From Owenia fusiformis (taxonomy: Eukaryota > Annelida > Polychaeta > Sabellida > Oweniidae): DNA of 60,000 nt. Position 1 is the first letter of the stretch. Every line of letters begins with the position of its first letter. Of the stretch, positions 1 through 10,553 are shown one piece after another. The notes under the pieces are model-generated. The model was given only the letters and a program-made list of their open reading frames with translations, was not told where the DNA came from and did not search any database. The stretch spans positions 21,107,759 through 21,167,758 of the forward strand of contig CAIIXF020000009.1 in NCBI GenBank assembly GCA_903813345.2, written 5' to 3'. The position numbers were made by a program, and so were the translations under genes.

Positions 1-48
1 TTGTATGTGCGTACATATTGAATATTAAGTGTTATATTAATACAATGC

Positions 49-567
49 TTAGTTTCCATCATCATTGACGGACCAAATACTATCACCGACGCCTTTAGCC
101 CGTAGTCGGGGACCAAAGTAACTGGGACCAGATTTACGGAACCACTCCCTGCATGTCACATATTCTGGCCATTCATAGTCATACATTAAGTAGTATTTGT
201 TTTCCTCGGTGACATTAAGGCGTATGCCCACAGTGTCATCTGCATACTTATTTTTCACCACCTTAACATTATAAGCCCTAATGTTCAATTGACTCATAGT
301 ATCTAACATTTGTTTTTCAAGATCACCGGGGGTCTCATCAGACTCCATGGCAATATTTCTTACATATAAAGTGCATGTTTTTTCTCGTCTGACACCGTGC
401 AGTCCGCGGTGTTGTGGATTCCTCGTAGATCTATATTGTCGTTTTCTCGCCACGGTAGTGAAACCATCCGTTGACTGTACATGTGGTTTCTTAACGGCAT
501 CGACGTAAGATTCAATCGGATCATCGTGGCATTTAACGGCATCGGAACGGTCCGTTATAGGCACCAA
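49..567 (-). CDS. Hypothetical protein, 172 aa, possibly transposon-derived
   Basis: An uninterrupted 172-codon ORF from ATG to stop. I do not recognise the family with certainty. The N-terminal third (residues 1-62) is polar and basic, with an RKRQYRSTRNPQHR-like stretch that could bind nucleic acid. The C-terminal part (about 64-165) looks like a compact alpha/beta domain: a TCTLYVRNI strand, an acidic helix, a second basic strand, then the aromatic segment YYLMYDYEWPEYVTCREWF. A basic tail followed by a small domain with a W-P...CREW motif resembles gag-like or ORF1-like proteins of repetitive elements in invertebrate genomes; that is an impression, not a match. No terminal repeats were found around it, and the ORF could be one exon of a larger gene entering from the left edge. 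It is the only sizeable ORF in the first 5 kb. Confidence 0.4.
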   Translation of the reverse strand: MVPITDRSDAVKCHDDPIESYVDAVKKPHVQSTDGFTTVARKRQYRSTRNPQHRGLHGVRREKTCTLYVRNIAMESDETPGDLEKQMLDTMSQLNIRAYNVKVVKNKYADDTVGIRLNVTEENKYYLMYDYEWPEYVTCREWFRKSGPSYFGPRLRAKGVGDSIWSVNDDGN

Positions 568-851
568 CTCAATCTGCTTATAGGTAGTACTTCTTGAAAT
601 ATGAATGTTAAAGACAAAAACAAGTTGAACTTAAAATTGTTGATTTTTCAATAACGCGTTCAATTGATTTCAATGAGAGAGTGCATAAATTCAGTTCTAG
701 AAAAGCTATTACCTTGATTTTTATTTAATTTGGAAGATAATAGATCATTATTTTAAGAAATATAGCATTTTTGGCACCAAAAATTATTTTGAAAGAAAAT
801 TAACAATTTATCACAAAATGTCAAAAACGTAGTCAGCTACTTAGTCACGTT

Positions 852-974
852 GACCTCAATTACTCAGATGCGAGTAGGTAGTTACCAGTTTCGCCACCAG
901 GTGGCTGATTCGGGGGAAATAACATGGCTGGGTCTTACAAAATTCCCCTAAACCTGAATATTCATCAGTTTTAC
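852..974 (-). repeat. SINE copy, truncated (same family as 26912-27067)
   Basis: This segment is the reverse complement of 26930-27067, sharing GCGAGTAGGTAGTTACC, the interior CTGATTC...GGGGAAATAACATGGC and CCTGAATATTCATCAGTTTTAC. It breaks off where the tRNA-like head of the other copy begins, so it is truncated at its promoter end. The two copies have several mismatches and small indels, so this is an old insertion. The rest of 568-1870 shows no gene. Confidence 0.65.
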
Positions 975-1871
975 TGGTTCACTTTCCATATTATCCTTAT
1001 GTATCTGATAGTTATACAAATTAAATATGTCCAGTAAATGAAAATATTATCTGCCCAACACAAGAAAATATATTTCCATTTTTGTGATTTTACAACGTGG
1101 GGTCTATGGGGAATCTCCCCGACCTAGAAGTCACATTTTCAAAGAAGATTAAATTTTCAAAGTTGATAAACTCTTTTCAAAACGTCATTTCTAGATGTAA
1201 TTTTACATGTAGATTCCAAATATGACATCAGTTTGACTGGATTTTGAATTTTTAATGACATAAATATAAATCAAGATTATTTCTACTCGCATCTAGGATA
1301 TTTGACCTTTGTTGAGGGGAGGGGGGTTATTTGGTCTTGCAAATAGTGTCATAAAAAAGGTCGCAGACATCAGACAATACTGTGTATCATTTTCAATTAT
1401 TCAAAAAGACTGCTTTAGGACTCATTAATGATAACAAATCTCATTGTTATCTGGAAATTGGTCGTCTATAGCGTTGAGAAAATAAACATTTTCACTTGAA
1501 AAGTGAGAATGAGTTGTGTCGAGATTTAAAAGATCGGCTTTCCATGGTGATTAAATAGGCGTTTTGATATAGAAGATTTGACACAATTTTTTCATATTTT
1601 TGGCGTTGTGTTGAATTTATACCCTGATAAGGAATGGATGATGTGAGAGCAGCAACTGTTTATGGGAAAACGATTCTGCCCTTAATAAAATAATAATATA
1701 AATCTAATTTCAGTTGGCATGGAACTAACTTTACTGTAAAATGACAGCATAGAATTATGCAAGTTCAAATACTTTATTAACATTTACACAAAATGTACAT
1801 ATCTATGGTTAGCAGAAAAATAACTACTACAAATGTGGTAAAACCATATACTGAACTTCTTGTTCAGTGTA

Positions 1872-3249
1872 CAGGGTGTTCCAAAAGTAACAGGACTGGT
1901 GCTGGCATTTCGTCAATTTTGCACTGAGTATCTTCAAATTTTCACAAATTGTACTTTGAAGTATTGCAACTTAAATTACAAAGTTTCAGAAAAAATGATG
2001 AAATGCGGTTAGAGTTATGGTTACTATTGTAACATGACATTCCAATACCCGGGGCAACTTTTTTCCTGAAAATGTGATATCTAACATTTTTGTATTACTG
2101 AAGAAAGTATCTAATTCACCTATTATAATACAACATTTCTTGTTTATTTTATTAGTTCCTTTGTTGTAAAGGTGTTGCTATACAACTCAGATTCAAGTAT
2201 AATTTCATAATGATAATATAATAACATTTGTTCAATTTCCTGGAATATCACTATGTTTAACAGTCTGAACAATTCAAGGTTGAGTTTTTGAAAAGACCCA
2301 ATTTGAAGCCAGTCATCTACCTTGATAGCGCGCCTGCCAGCAGGTCGGCATTAAAGACCATGCAGCTATAGAAGAACTAGGTACTTGAGGTCTAAAACCA
2401 TGCACCATACTCCTCTGATCATGCAATATCTAATTTTTACTTATATTGAGAACAGAATGCTAATCAGTGCTGTAAGACCTTTAAATATGAGAATGACCTT
2501 CTCCAAATTGTCCAATCGATCCTGCGTGACATGTCCTCAAATGGGTTCACTCATGTGTTTGGGTCATGGATACAGAGTACTACTCTTGTACTGACCAAAG
2601 AGGAGCCTATTTTTCAAAGTAGAGGATACGAAGGAATATCAAATGATGTAAAACAAATGTAATTCCCATCAGTTGTTGCATTTTAACTTTGATATGGCAT
2701 GTACAAATTACTAAATGATATGGCATGTACAAAATGCTTAATGTCTCTGTAACTTTTTTGCGTGGAATGTTGCCCCGGGTATTGTGATGTCATGTTACTA
2801 TAGCAACCATAACTCTACCCGAGTTTCATATATTTTGTAGAAACTTTGCAGTCTTAGTAAAGCATGGGCGTAGCCAGGGGGGGTGCGATGGGTGCGATCG
2901 CACCCCCCCCCCCCCCCCATAATCTTTGAAAATATGACCATTGGATAGAGGTAGAAAAGAGCTTTAAAATGCTTTTTATTTGAAGCTTCTAGCTCAATTT
3001 TGAAGGAAGTTGCATCAATTTTTGTAAAATTCAAAAGAAATCTTAATTTTTTGTGTTGCTTATGGCAAAATCGCACCCCCCCCCTGACCGAAAACTGAAA
3101 AATTTTCGGCGATCGCACCCCCCCCCTGACTGAAAGCTGGCTACGCCCCTGTAAAGATACATGAAAGTACATTATGTAAACTTTTGAGGACGATTGGTGC
3201 ATATTTGACAAAATGCCAGCACCAGTCCTGTTACTTTTGGAACACCCTG
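1872..3249. mobile_element. Mariner/Tc1-type element with about 200-bp terminal inverted repeats
   Basis: The ends read CAGGGTGTTCCAAAAGTAAC (from 1872) and its reverse complement (to 3249). Both are flanked by TA (1870-1871 and 3250-3251), the usual target duplication of the Tc1/mariner superfamily. The inverted repeat continues inwards for roughly 200 bp (left GGCATTTCGTCAA; later GGTTACTATTGTAAC and CCCGGGGCAAC, mirrored at 2773-2815). The interior (about 2100-2750) has no transposase ORF that I can recognise, so this is a non-autonomous or decayed copy. The right arm is split by a separate MITE at 2863-3151. Confidence 0.75.
2863..3151. mobile_element. Nested MITE with GGGCGTAGCC ends and 5-bp target duplication
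   Basis: Starts CATGGGCGTAGCCAGG and ends CTGGCTACGCCCCTG, inverted complements with one mismatch. It is flanked on both sides by TAAAG (2858-2862 and 3152-3156). Poly-C/poly-G tracts and a repeated GATCGCACCCCC motif lie just inside the ends. It interrupts the right arm of the mariner-type element, so it inserted later. The element at 10860-11058 has the same terminal motif and also a 5-bp duplication. Confidence 0.7.
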
Positions 3250-3251
3250 TA

Positions 3252-4990
3252 TGCATTGTATAGAAATATGATGAGTGATAAAAATCTGTAATGTATTGTT
3301 TTATAACAACATTTAAATACATTTGCTGTTAATTGCACAAAAACCAGGCTGAGATTTCATGCTTTACCAAAATAAAGTACTTCTCAAAAATGTAGGCTTC
3401 ATTCGGAGGGTGGTCTGGTGTTGCACATATATATCTCATTTCATTAATTTGAAGATTTAATCTACCATTGACGCTCATATTAAATCTACCTCTAAGTCAA
3501 AAGAGTAAGTTAAAATACTTAATTACATGTCTATGGTAAGCGGAAAATAATTACTACATATGTGGTAAATCCATATACTTCTTGTACATATTGTTTGAGT
3601 AGAACATCTAACATATATATAGATACAAAAACATTTTAAAAATAAAAGAAATATTTAAATATATCGACCTGAGCAATATGTGAAGTCATACTGGTGGTCC
3701 ATAGTGTCGATCAAGAATGCAATTAATGACCGGCAATTTTCCCCGGGAAATTAGATATCGTTCAGTGCGTAAGATTTTCTTGCTGTTTCAGTTCTGGTCA
3801 TAAACGGTGGTAATAATACCATGGCCCATGATAATAGTACTAATAACGACATTTCTGCGGGCAAAATAATGAAATATCGGACCTTGGGCCTTTGCCCCTC
3901 GGTCCAATATTTCACTATATTGCCCTTCGAAATGACGTTATTGTACTATTCGTGAATGTTTTATTGAGCAGTTTAAAATATGAATATTAATAGAAATCTG
4001 TAATAGCCCTTTATTGTTTTATAACAACATTTGAATACATGTGCTATACATACAAAAGCATTTCAAAAATAAAACAAATATAAGTAAATATATCATGAAG
4101 TTTGTCAGTATCAAATAACATACTATTTGTGAATGTTTTTATTGAGCAGTTTAAAATATAAATATTAGCAGAAATCTATAATATATTGTTTTATAACAAC
4201 ATTTGAATACATGTTATTACAGGGTGGGCCAAAAAATGCAACTTATTTTTCAAAATGCTAGAACTTTTTTAATTTTTGATATTAAATCATAATTTGCATA
4301 CCAAGTGAATCAGGATACATTCAACATGTTCGAATATCAAACACATTCAAATACCCAAATATCCACATACCCACACTGTAAATTGCACAACAATAAGGCT
4401 GAGTTTTCATGCTTACACAGAAATAAAGCACTACTCAGTTGGCTTCATTCGGAGAGTGGTCTGGTGATGGTCTATATCTCATCTCATTAACTCGAAGATT
4501 TAATCTCCTATTGGCTCTCATGTTAAATTCACCTTTCCAAGAAAGACAAGTTTAAATGTTCAAAAATTGTGAAGAATATCAAAGACACATTTAAATATCC
4601 CATAAGGTATCAAAATTAGAGGTGTAAACTAGTCTAGCTATCAGCGCTTGTGAGCCCCTCCCAAACTATACGCCTGTAAGTGAAGTAGATAGATAGGGGG
4701 GGGGGTGGTCCACTGTCTTGAAGCAAAACTACTGTAAACAAGTAAAAATTGAATTCAATAAGTTTATACAGATACAGCACATCAGTCAACAGGGCAAGCT
4801 ATCAAAATTAATTTTAAATTAAATGTTGGTATGTATATGCATAATCCTCATCTTTCTATTTTATAATATGTTCTTTACCCTGTGACATTTTCCTCGAAGT
4901 TCTATTATTATACTACCTGATAACAGTGCATGTTGAGTGAGCAACTAACAGTAAGATGTTTCATAAACTTTAATTAAAAAAACTAAGATA
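3252..4990. other. Intergenic stretch without recognised gene
   Basis: No ORF with protein-like character. It holds a diffuse direct duplication: a TTGTTTTATAACAACATTTRAATACATKTG segment (split by mismatches) recurs near 3295, 4013 and 4187. A single mariner-like end (ACAGGGTGGGCCAAAAAATG, 4219-4238) has no partner that I could find. Confidence 0.5.
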
Positions 4991-5553
4991 AGGGGTGGTT
5001 AAAAAACGGAAACCCTGCATTTTCCTTATATCTGTCATATTAATTACTCCCTGATATGTCACACATTTGTACATCATTCAATTTCCTACTACCCTACCAT
5101 ATTTCATGACCATCAGACTGATAGTTTTACACAATTTTACAGCACTTTGAACAACATGTTTCAGGTTTGGCCATTATTGCACTGTAGGCAAACTGTCCTG
5201 CAGTTGTCAATGATCCAAATGCATTCCTCAGCAGGTATGGCCTGAATGATACAGATGATCTCACTTTTGAGGTCTGCAATTGTCCTGAGGTCATTCTTAT
5301 ACACTTTATCTCGGCCATATCCTCATAGGTAGGAACATTTTGGACGACATATGCGAGTTGGTCTACAGCTCAATAGTGGCCACTGGGAATGTTCTATAAA
5401 GTGCTGTAACACTGTGACTATCAATCTGATTGTCATGAAATAAGGTAGGCAGGTAGGAAATTGAGTGATGTACAAATGTGCAAAGTTAGTTCTTTAAATT
5501 ACAAAGATATTAAGAAAATGGTGTTAGGGTTTCCAGTTTTTTTGACCACCCTG
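4991..5553 (-). mobile_element. Mariner-type element remnant with about 150-bp terminal inverted repeats
   Basis: The right end, read inwards, is CAGGGTGGTCAAAAAAACTG. The left end is the same with changes (AGGGGTGGTTAAAAAACGG), and TA flanks both (4989-4990, 5554-5555). The inverted repeat continues through the mirrored TTTGTACATCA...CAATTTCCTAC segments (5067-5090 and 5450-5480) to about 150 bp. The interior codes on the minus strand for the C-terminal end of a DDE transposase, so this is an internally deleted autonomous element rather than an unrelated MITE. Confidence 0.7.
5160..5335 (-). pseudogene. Tc1/mariner DDE transposase, C-terminal fragment
   Basis: On the minus strand one frame reads approximately GYGRDKVYKNDLRTIADLKS followed by EIICIIQAIPAEECIWIIDN and CRTVCLQCNNGQ. 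This follows the C-terminal pattern of Tc1/mariner-like transposases: a ..WGYLKD.VY.N..RT..DLK..I motif, then I..IP.E......N...R...C....G. The catalytic N-terminal and DDE regions are absent, and frames shift outside this stretch. A 63-codon ATG-started ORF in another frame (5127-5318) is a shadow. The protein lies between the inverted repeats of the element, as expected. The match is by eye to the family pattern. Confidence 0.6.
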
Positions 5554-5582
5554 TATTTCCGTGTATAATACATTCATGCATC

Positions 5583-5606
5583 GGCTTTCAACAGATCTTG
5601 AAAGCC
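5583..5606. repeat. Short perfect-arm palindrome (GGCTTTCAA...TTGAAAGCC)
   Basis: GGCTTTCAA and TTGAAAGCC are separated by a short spacer. The same stem, longer, occurs at 20759-20790, and TTGAAAGCCCA recurs near 11069. It lies between the mariner remnant and the 3' end of the ITIH-like gene; read on the minus strand it would be a hairpin about 170 nt past the stop codon. Confidence 0.5.
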
Positions 5607-5776
5607 CATGATTCATGTCATTACAAATAATCATGATCATTAAAAATCCTAATATATCCTGATTTTCCCACTGTAGCACCTAAGTTATAAATTGCTGATT
5701 AAAAATGCATGGTCAAGACGCCAATATCCAGAAAACTGTGGAAACATCAAATGAAATAGCACCAAATAAACCGAAT

Positions 5777-7810
5777 TTACAATACCAGCAGAATGGAAAG
5801 TGATATTAAAAAAGAACTGACTTGAATATTATAACCACTACTATAACCACCTCCAGGGAAGGATGCAGCTTTACCAGACATATCAAATCCATTATTATTC
5901 ATATTGTCTGGGTCATCTTGTACAACCACCATGGATGTAAAAGGGGTCACCAGATTGTATTCCAGAGACATGTTGATAGCCAATGATTTTAGTTTGGCTT
6001 TTTCTACCTCATTTTTCTCGATTAAGTGCAACTTTACAAGGTCTTTGATCTGCATGTACACCCAGAGTTTTTCTGTGAAATCTTGAATTGTGATGTCAGA
6101 CAGTCCACTAACGGATGCTGTAGGGGTATCCTGGACAACGACAGCCACAAGATCAATCTCATTGGTTGCTGTGTTACCATATACGGTTGCGGTCAGGACC
6201 TCTGATGCCGAATCTTGTATTTTTCCTGCAATAACAATCTCTGTTCCATTAAAATACTGAGGGTATGTATTTTGTGTAACAGATCCTGCTTCAATGACAG
6301 CATTCAGATAATCAACTCTAACATTCAACAGACTAGGGCTGCTGATTTTCTTGTAGAATGTATCCAGTTGGGACACTGCATCAGCCTCTGCATATATCCT
6401 CTGTGCATCACCGCCATTTTCGTAAGATAAGATCTGCAGAAACTCCAAACTGATGCCATAGCCAAATGCCAAGGAAAATAGAGAGACTTTACCATCAGCT
6501 GCATCTTTGACATTTTGTCGAATGGTAGATGTATCAGTTACGCCAGCTGTTGGCTCTCCATCTGTAAGGAATACAATAATCGGTGCTTTCTGTACTGAAT
6601 CACTTACAACAGATTTCATTATAGTTATCCCGGTAATGAGGGCATCATTGATATTAGTGGATCCATCGGCAACAACATTTTCTCGAGCCCAAGATTTGGC
6701 TGCATTAATATTAGCAGCAGTAGCTTGCACTATCTGTTGATTCCATAAGACGACTTTATCATCGAATAGGAGAATAGCAAATCCATCATTCTCTTCAAGC
6801 TGGCCGAGAATCACAATAAGAGCATCTCGTGCCTGTTCCATTTTACTATATTGCCCACCACCCATGGAGCCGCTTATGTCAATGATAAATAGGATATTTT
6901 TGTTGAGTTGATCCAAACCACTTGGAGAGAAAAAGTGGACAAAATAATCACCAACAACATGTATCATCCCACCAGCGTTATCATGTGCCACATCATACCA
7001 CACAAGTAGATCACCATTCAAGCCACCATCTTGTCCTTGTTCAACTGTACTTGGATAGTATGACACATGCTTCGTTGTAGTATCTTCATGAATTATTAGA
7101 GCAGTTGCAGTACCACCAACGGGAGCAGCAGCGTTGATACTCTCAATACCTTCAGGTTCATGGATATACACATCTACTTTCAAGTCTGGCACAATTTGAT
7201 TTGGACGAACACTTAAATGTACATTGTAGAGGCCAAATTCACGGATCAGTAATTCCTGGTAAGAAATCTCAAATGTGGCAGAACTCAATGCAGCGACATT
7301 TACTGAGACAGCAAACAGTTCAAATGCTCTTTCAGGAGTCTCAGCTTTAGAATCTGATGCAACTTGGCCTGCGGTTGCACCAGATTTCTTGGCCTCATCA
7401 TAAATCTTCTGGGCAGCCTCTTTTTCCATGACTTCCGCAACTAACAGTGTTCCATTAATTAACATAGTGAAGTTTGATATGAAAGCTGATTGGGGTATCT
7501 GAATCTTAAATTTTAACTCCGTAGCATTACTTGCAATATTTTCAATCACACTCGTTATCTGTGTGTTCATGAACCGTGACGTAACTCTGGAAACAATATT
7601 CATGGACCGAATGTTTGATGTAACAGGAGTTGTTGTTGGTTCTATGACATCTCTTCTAAATCTCTCAAGAACAGAGCCAACAAGTTTATAATTGTCAGAT
7701 TTCACTGCATCTTCAGCGAGCAGTGGTTTTAAAACCAATGTTGTAAAATGGTCACTTCCTGATACCATAATTATCTCCAACAAAATCCATAAAATACAGA
7801 GCTTTCCCAT
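5777..7810 (-). CDS. Inter-alpha-trypsin inhibitor heavy chain (ITIH)-like secreted/GPI-anchored protein
   Basis: A complete 677-codon ORF without introns. The ATG at 7808-7810 opens a signal peptide (hydrophobic core LCILWILLEIIMV, residues 4-16). A furin-type site RFRR at 50-53 would release the mature chain from D54, as in ITIH proproteins. Residues about 68-190 are a VIT domain (SRVTSRFMNTQITSVIEN...ISYQELL). Residues about 303-490 are a von Willebrand A domain with a full MIDAS: DISGS (311-315), T385 and D417 in FLTDGEP. The segment LEYNLVTPFTSMVV (616-629) is the ITIH signature after the vWA domain. The chain then ends quickly: a Gly/Ser-rich stretch and a hydrophobic tail (FLISLSILLVL, 667-677), typical of a GPI-anchor signal. 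The ITIH C-terminal domain and DPHF hyaluronan-linkage motif are missing. Several N-glycosylation sequons (N95, N113, N119, N521, N613). Vertebrate ITIH genes have many introns, so a retroposed origin is possible. Function inferred: extracellular matrix or cell-surface protein. Confidence 0.88.
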   Translation of the reverse strand: MGKLCILWILLEIIMVSGSDHFTTLVLKPLLAEDAVKSDNYKLVGSVLERFRRDVIEPTTTPVTSNIRSMNIVSRVTSRFMNTQITSVIENIASNATELKFKIQIPQSAFISNFTMLINGTLLVAEVMEKEAAQKIYDEAKKSGATAGQVASDSKAETPERAFELFAVSVNVAALSSATFEISYQELLIREFGLYNVHLSVRPNQIVPDLKVDVYIHEPEGIESINAAAPVGGTATALIIHEDTTTKHVSYYPSTVEQGQDGGLNGDLLVWYDVAHDNAGGMIHVVGDYFVHFFSPSGLDQLNKNILFIIDISGSMGGGQYSKMEQARDALIVILGQLEENDGFAILLFDDKVVLWNQQIVQATAANINAAKSWARENVVADGSTNINDALITGITIMKSVVSDSVQKAPIIVFLTDGEPTAGVTDTSTIRQNVKDAADGKVSLFSLAFGYGISLEFLQILSYENGGDAQRIYAEADAVSQLDTFYKKISSPSLLNVRVDYLNAVIEAGSVTQNTYPQYFNGTEIVIAGKIQDSASEVLTATVYGNTATNEIDLVAVVVQDTPTASVSGLSDITIQDFTEKLWVYMQIKDLVKLHLIEKNEVEKAKLKSLAINMSLEYNLVTPFTSMVVVQDDPDNMNNNGFDMSGKAASFPGGGYSSGYNIQVSSFLISLSILLVL

Positions 7811-8760
7811 GATTCAAAAGTAAGAGATGTATTAAGAATAGTGTCTTAGAATGTCGTGTATATGTTCACCACAATTTATCAGTAAACGCCTATACTATGA
7901 AGGAACAAACAGCAAATGAACTTGACATGATTTTAGCAATTTCCACTTCCTACATGATCAGATGTAAACAAATTGTGTTCAACATGTCTTAAACATTAAT
8001 CAGTTCAAAGTAAAAATATGTATTTAGTTCTTGAAATATAGATATTTCTAGTAAAAGTGACATGAGTTTTTGGTATCGAGATAAATATATAAATTACTTA
8101 ATCTATTTTTGGGTATGTAAAACATAATATAGTTCAATTTTGCATTAAAAATAGTATCAAAATATTAATCATATAAAGCATGATTTTGGTAACATGGATG
8201 TTGATATGACACGACGCGTTATAATCTTATTTTAGATTTTAGATTTCAACGCTTATTGCATTCGGGGTTTGCTTTTCAACGACCAACAAAATCAATATTA
8301 CATGTATTATAACGTATCCATGGACTCATGCGGGCTTATTAGACCCATGTGGGCACTTTTCAAAATGATGGGTTCTTATGCAAAGAATCATACATTCAAA
8401 GACAGGTGTTGATAGAATTTTCTAAATACACGCCCGGTGATCGTACAAAAGGAGGAGGGGGGATTAGGCGATTTCTGCAAGAAAACTCAACAAATTTGGA
8501 AGATTTATAACTGAATTGCTAAATGAATAGGCGCAGTGCATGTCACAATATGTTAGGTCATCTAGTATTTTTTTTTGAACTGATACTCTTCTAAGATATG
8601 AGATCTATTAAAAAAGGCGCATCATCACCAACGTGCAAAAGTCAATGTTTTTGCTATAAATCGGGCAATAATGGTCTACACGACCTGTAATAAATAGGAA
8701 TAAGGGATGCTATTATCACAATACTAATGACATTGCTCTTTTTTTAAAGTTAGTTTCCAT
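7811..8760. other. Upstream region of the ITIH-like gene, no recognised gene
   Basis: AT-rich DNA 5' of the minus-strand ITIH-like gene. It must hold that gene's promoter if the gene is transcribed from nearby, but I see no clear TATA box or initiator I can defend, and no ORF of protein-like quality. Confidence 0.4.
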
Positions 8761-9592
8761 GCGTTATACAAAAATAATCGAAATAAATTAATTTTGGATG
8801 GAGGGGGGATTTATATGTCTTTATGATGGAACAAATTCACAAGAACTCGTGTATTTCACTGGTGATCCACTCGATTACGCTGGTTACCAAAACGAACCGT
8901 TTTGGTAACAAAATGTCGGACCGTCGAAGGCACGATTTTTCTTTTTTCCTTATTTCACGCGTTGTAGGCAGAATCCCCACGACGTTTTTTCTCACAACAT
9001 GCATCAGTATCATATGTTTTAGAAAATGTACATGTTTGCGAAAAAATAGCTCCGAGGACAACAGAATCGTCGATTTACTTCTTCACTTAAGTTACATAAA
9101 CGGTTTTTCGAAAAACAGTTAAGGTCTGCACTTTTAACCCAAATCGTTTATGTAACTTAAGTGAGGAAAGAAAATCGACGATTCTGTTGTCTTCTGAACT
9201 ATTTGTTCGCAAATATGTACAATTTCTTAAACATATGGTACTGATACACGTTTGTGTTAAAAAATGTCGTGGGAATTCTGCCTACAACGTGTAAAATAAG
9301 GAATCGAGAAAAATCGTACCTTCCGGATGTTCCGACATTTTGTTACCAAAACGAGCCGTTTTGGTAACCAGCGTAATCGAGTGGATCACCAGTGTATTTG
9401 AAAAAACTAGTAAACTCAGTACCCCAGTAAGAAACTGGATATTATATCTCTGGAGAATGAAAAATGGGAAAATTTGGAGTCATAAGAATAAGTAGCATGT
9501 CTTATCATGTCTTATATACACGTTATCCCCCTCCATCATACCCCCCCCCTCCATCCAATATTAATTTATTTCGATTATTTTTTGTTTAACGC
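8761..9592. mobile_element. Foldback (hairpin) element, 832 bp
   Basis: The outer ends GCGTTATACAAAAATAATCG and (reverse complement) GCGTTAAACAAAAAATAATC begin two arms that pair almost across the whole element. Matching blocks read inwards are a GGATGGAGGGGGG block, CTGGTGATCCACTCGATTAC, GGTTACCAAAACGA.CCGTTT, ACAAAATGTCGGA, TTGTAGGCAGAATTCC-like, ACAACAGAATCGTCGATTT and CTTAAGTTACATAAACG. The centre is near 9115. The right arm carries about 100 bp (about 9400-9530) absent from the left. No clear target duplication was found. The overlapping ORFs at 8823-9122 (plus) and 8837-9061 (minus) are by-products of the arms. Confidence 0.75.
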
Positions 9593-9604
9593 AATTTTGA
9601 ATAT

Positions 9605-10020
9605 TTTTTATTTATTTATTTATTTTATTTGACAGACGCCTTAGAAACTAAAATAGGTGCGTCACATTTTAAAACATAATACATACTAAAAACATTTATA
9701 CAAGAACTTTATACACTTCTCGGTTTAAAAATCTTAATTAAAAATCTTTTGACTAAATTGTCAATGACAATTCCATTGCGGCTTGCCCCCAGTCCTCAAA
9801 GATTACATCACCTAACATGCAAATAAGTTTTCTCTTAAAATTTGAGGATAAAAACATGGAGCTTAATTCTCTTGGACATTTGGACTCAATATCGAAATAA
9901 AATCCTGATCTCTCTTTAATAAAGGCGAGGCATTCTAGGAGTCTATGTGTGATATCATCTTTACATTTACAATCCCACAACTTACAAATCCCATCACTTT
10001 TATTCCATCTTTCGTAATTA
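9605..10020 (-). pseudogene. LINE retrotransposon 3' end (C-terminus of reverse-transcriptase ORF)
   Basis: On the minus strand the translation runs LGNYERWNKSDGICKLWDCK, then CKDDITHRLLECLAFIKERS and GFYFDIESKCPRELSSMFLS, and on to ...LICMLGD. The pattern C..WxCK.xDxxxHxLLECxxF...R, followed by a helical segment, is the usual C-terminal tail of non-LTR retrotransposon ORF2 proteins. Downstream on that strand is an A-rich simple repeat (the TTTATTTATTTATTTTATTT tract at 9607-9630 on the plus strand), as expected for a LINE 3' end. The 5' part is absent, so this is a 5'-truncated insertion. Clade not assigned. Confidence 0.6.
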
Positions 10021-10507
10021 CCTAATTTTCAATATGATTAATGGATAAAACATGTTTAACCTCATTTAAACATAAACAAAAAAGACCAATGAGAAAAAGA
10101 GGTATCAAAATGCGAACTCCAATGCAGTGTCTCGGTATAGACACTGCGGCTGGCAGATGAAGCAAATCCCCAAAATTTGGGGAAAATAGTTCCCCTTTTC
10201 ATCGCATATGTGGTCAATTTTCACACATCTTATAAAATATATATTCATGAATGTTCCCCAAACATTATTTTGTCAAAATATTTCAAAATTATTGAAATAT
10301 GAGAAGAAATCACCGCGGAAGGAATTCTGAGTAAAAGTTTTGTTGATAATAGTTTACCGCACGTGTTGTTTATTAGTTAATACGCGCAATTCAACCAATG
10401 AAATTGTCTAAACTTTACAATCACGCGACCTGAGCATGGGACTAGAACCAATCACGTCAGTTGTTTATTACGAAGTTACCATGCTTACGGTGAGATACCT
10501 GCCCGCC

Positions 10508-10553
10508 GCAGTGATATATCACTGCACGGGAGTTCATATCACTGCACGGGAGT
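10508..10553. repeat. Tandem 20-bp duplication next to an inverted repeat
   Basis: ATATCACTGCACGGGAGTTC occurs twice back to back. A GTGATATATCAC palindrome overlaps the first copy. The flanks contain CCAAT on the plus strand (near 10395 and 10448), the second directly followed by CACGTCA, which reads as a CRE-like half site on the minus strand. It could be a small regulatory cluster, but no gene start is visible nearby. Confidence 0.35.

Noticed and set aside
6215-6740. Plus-strand ORFs opposite the ITIH-like gene
   Set aside because: Antisense shadows of the 5777-7810 coding sequence, with no domain character of their own.
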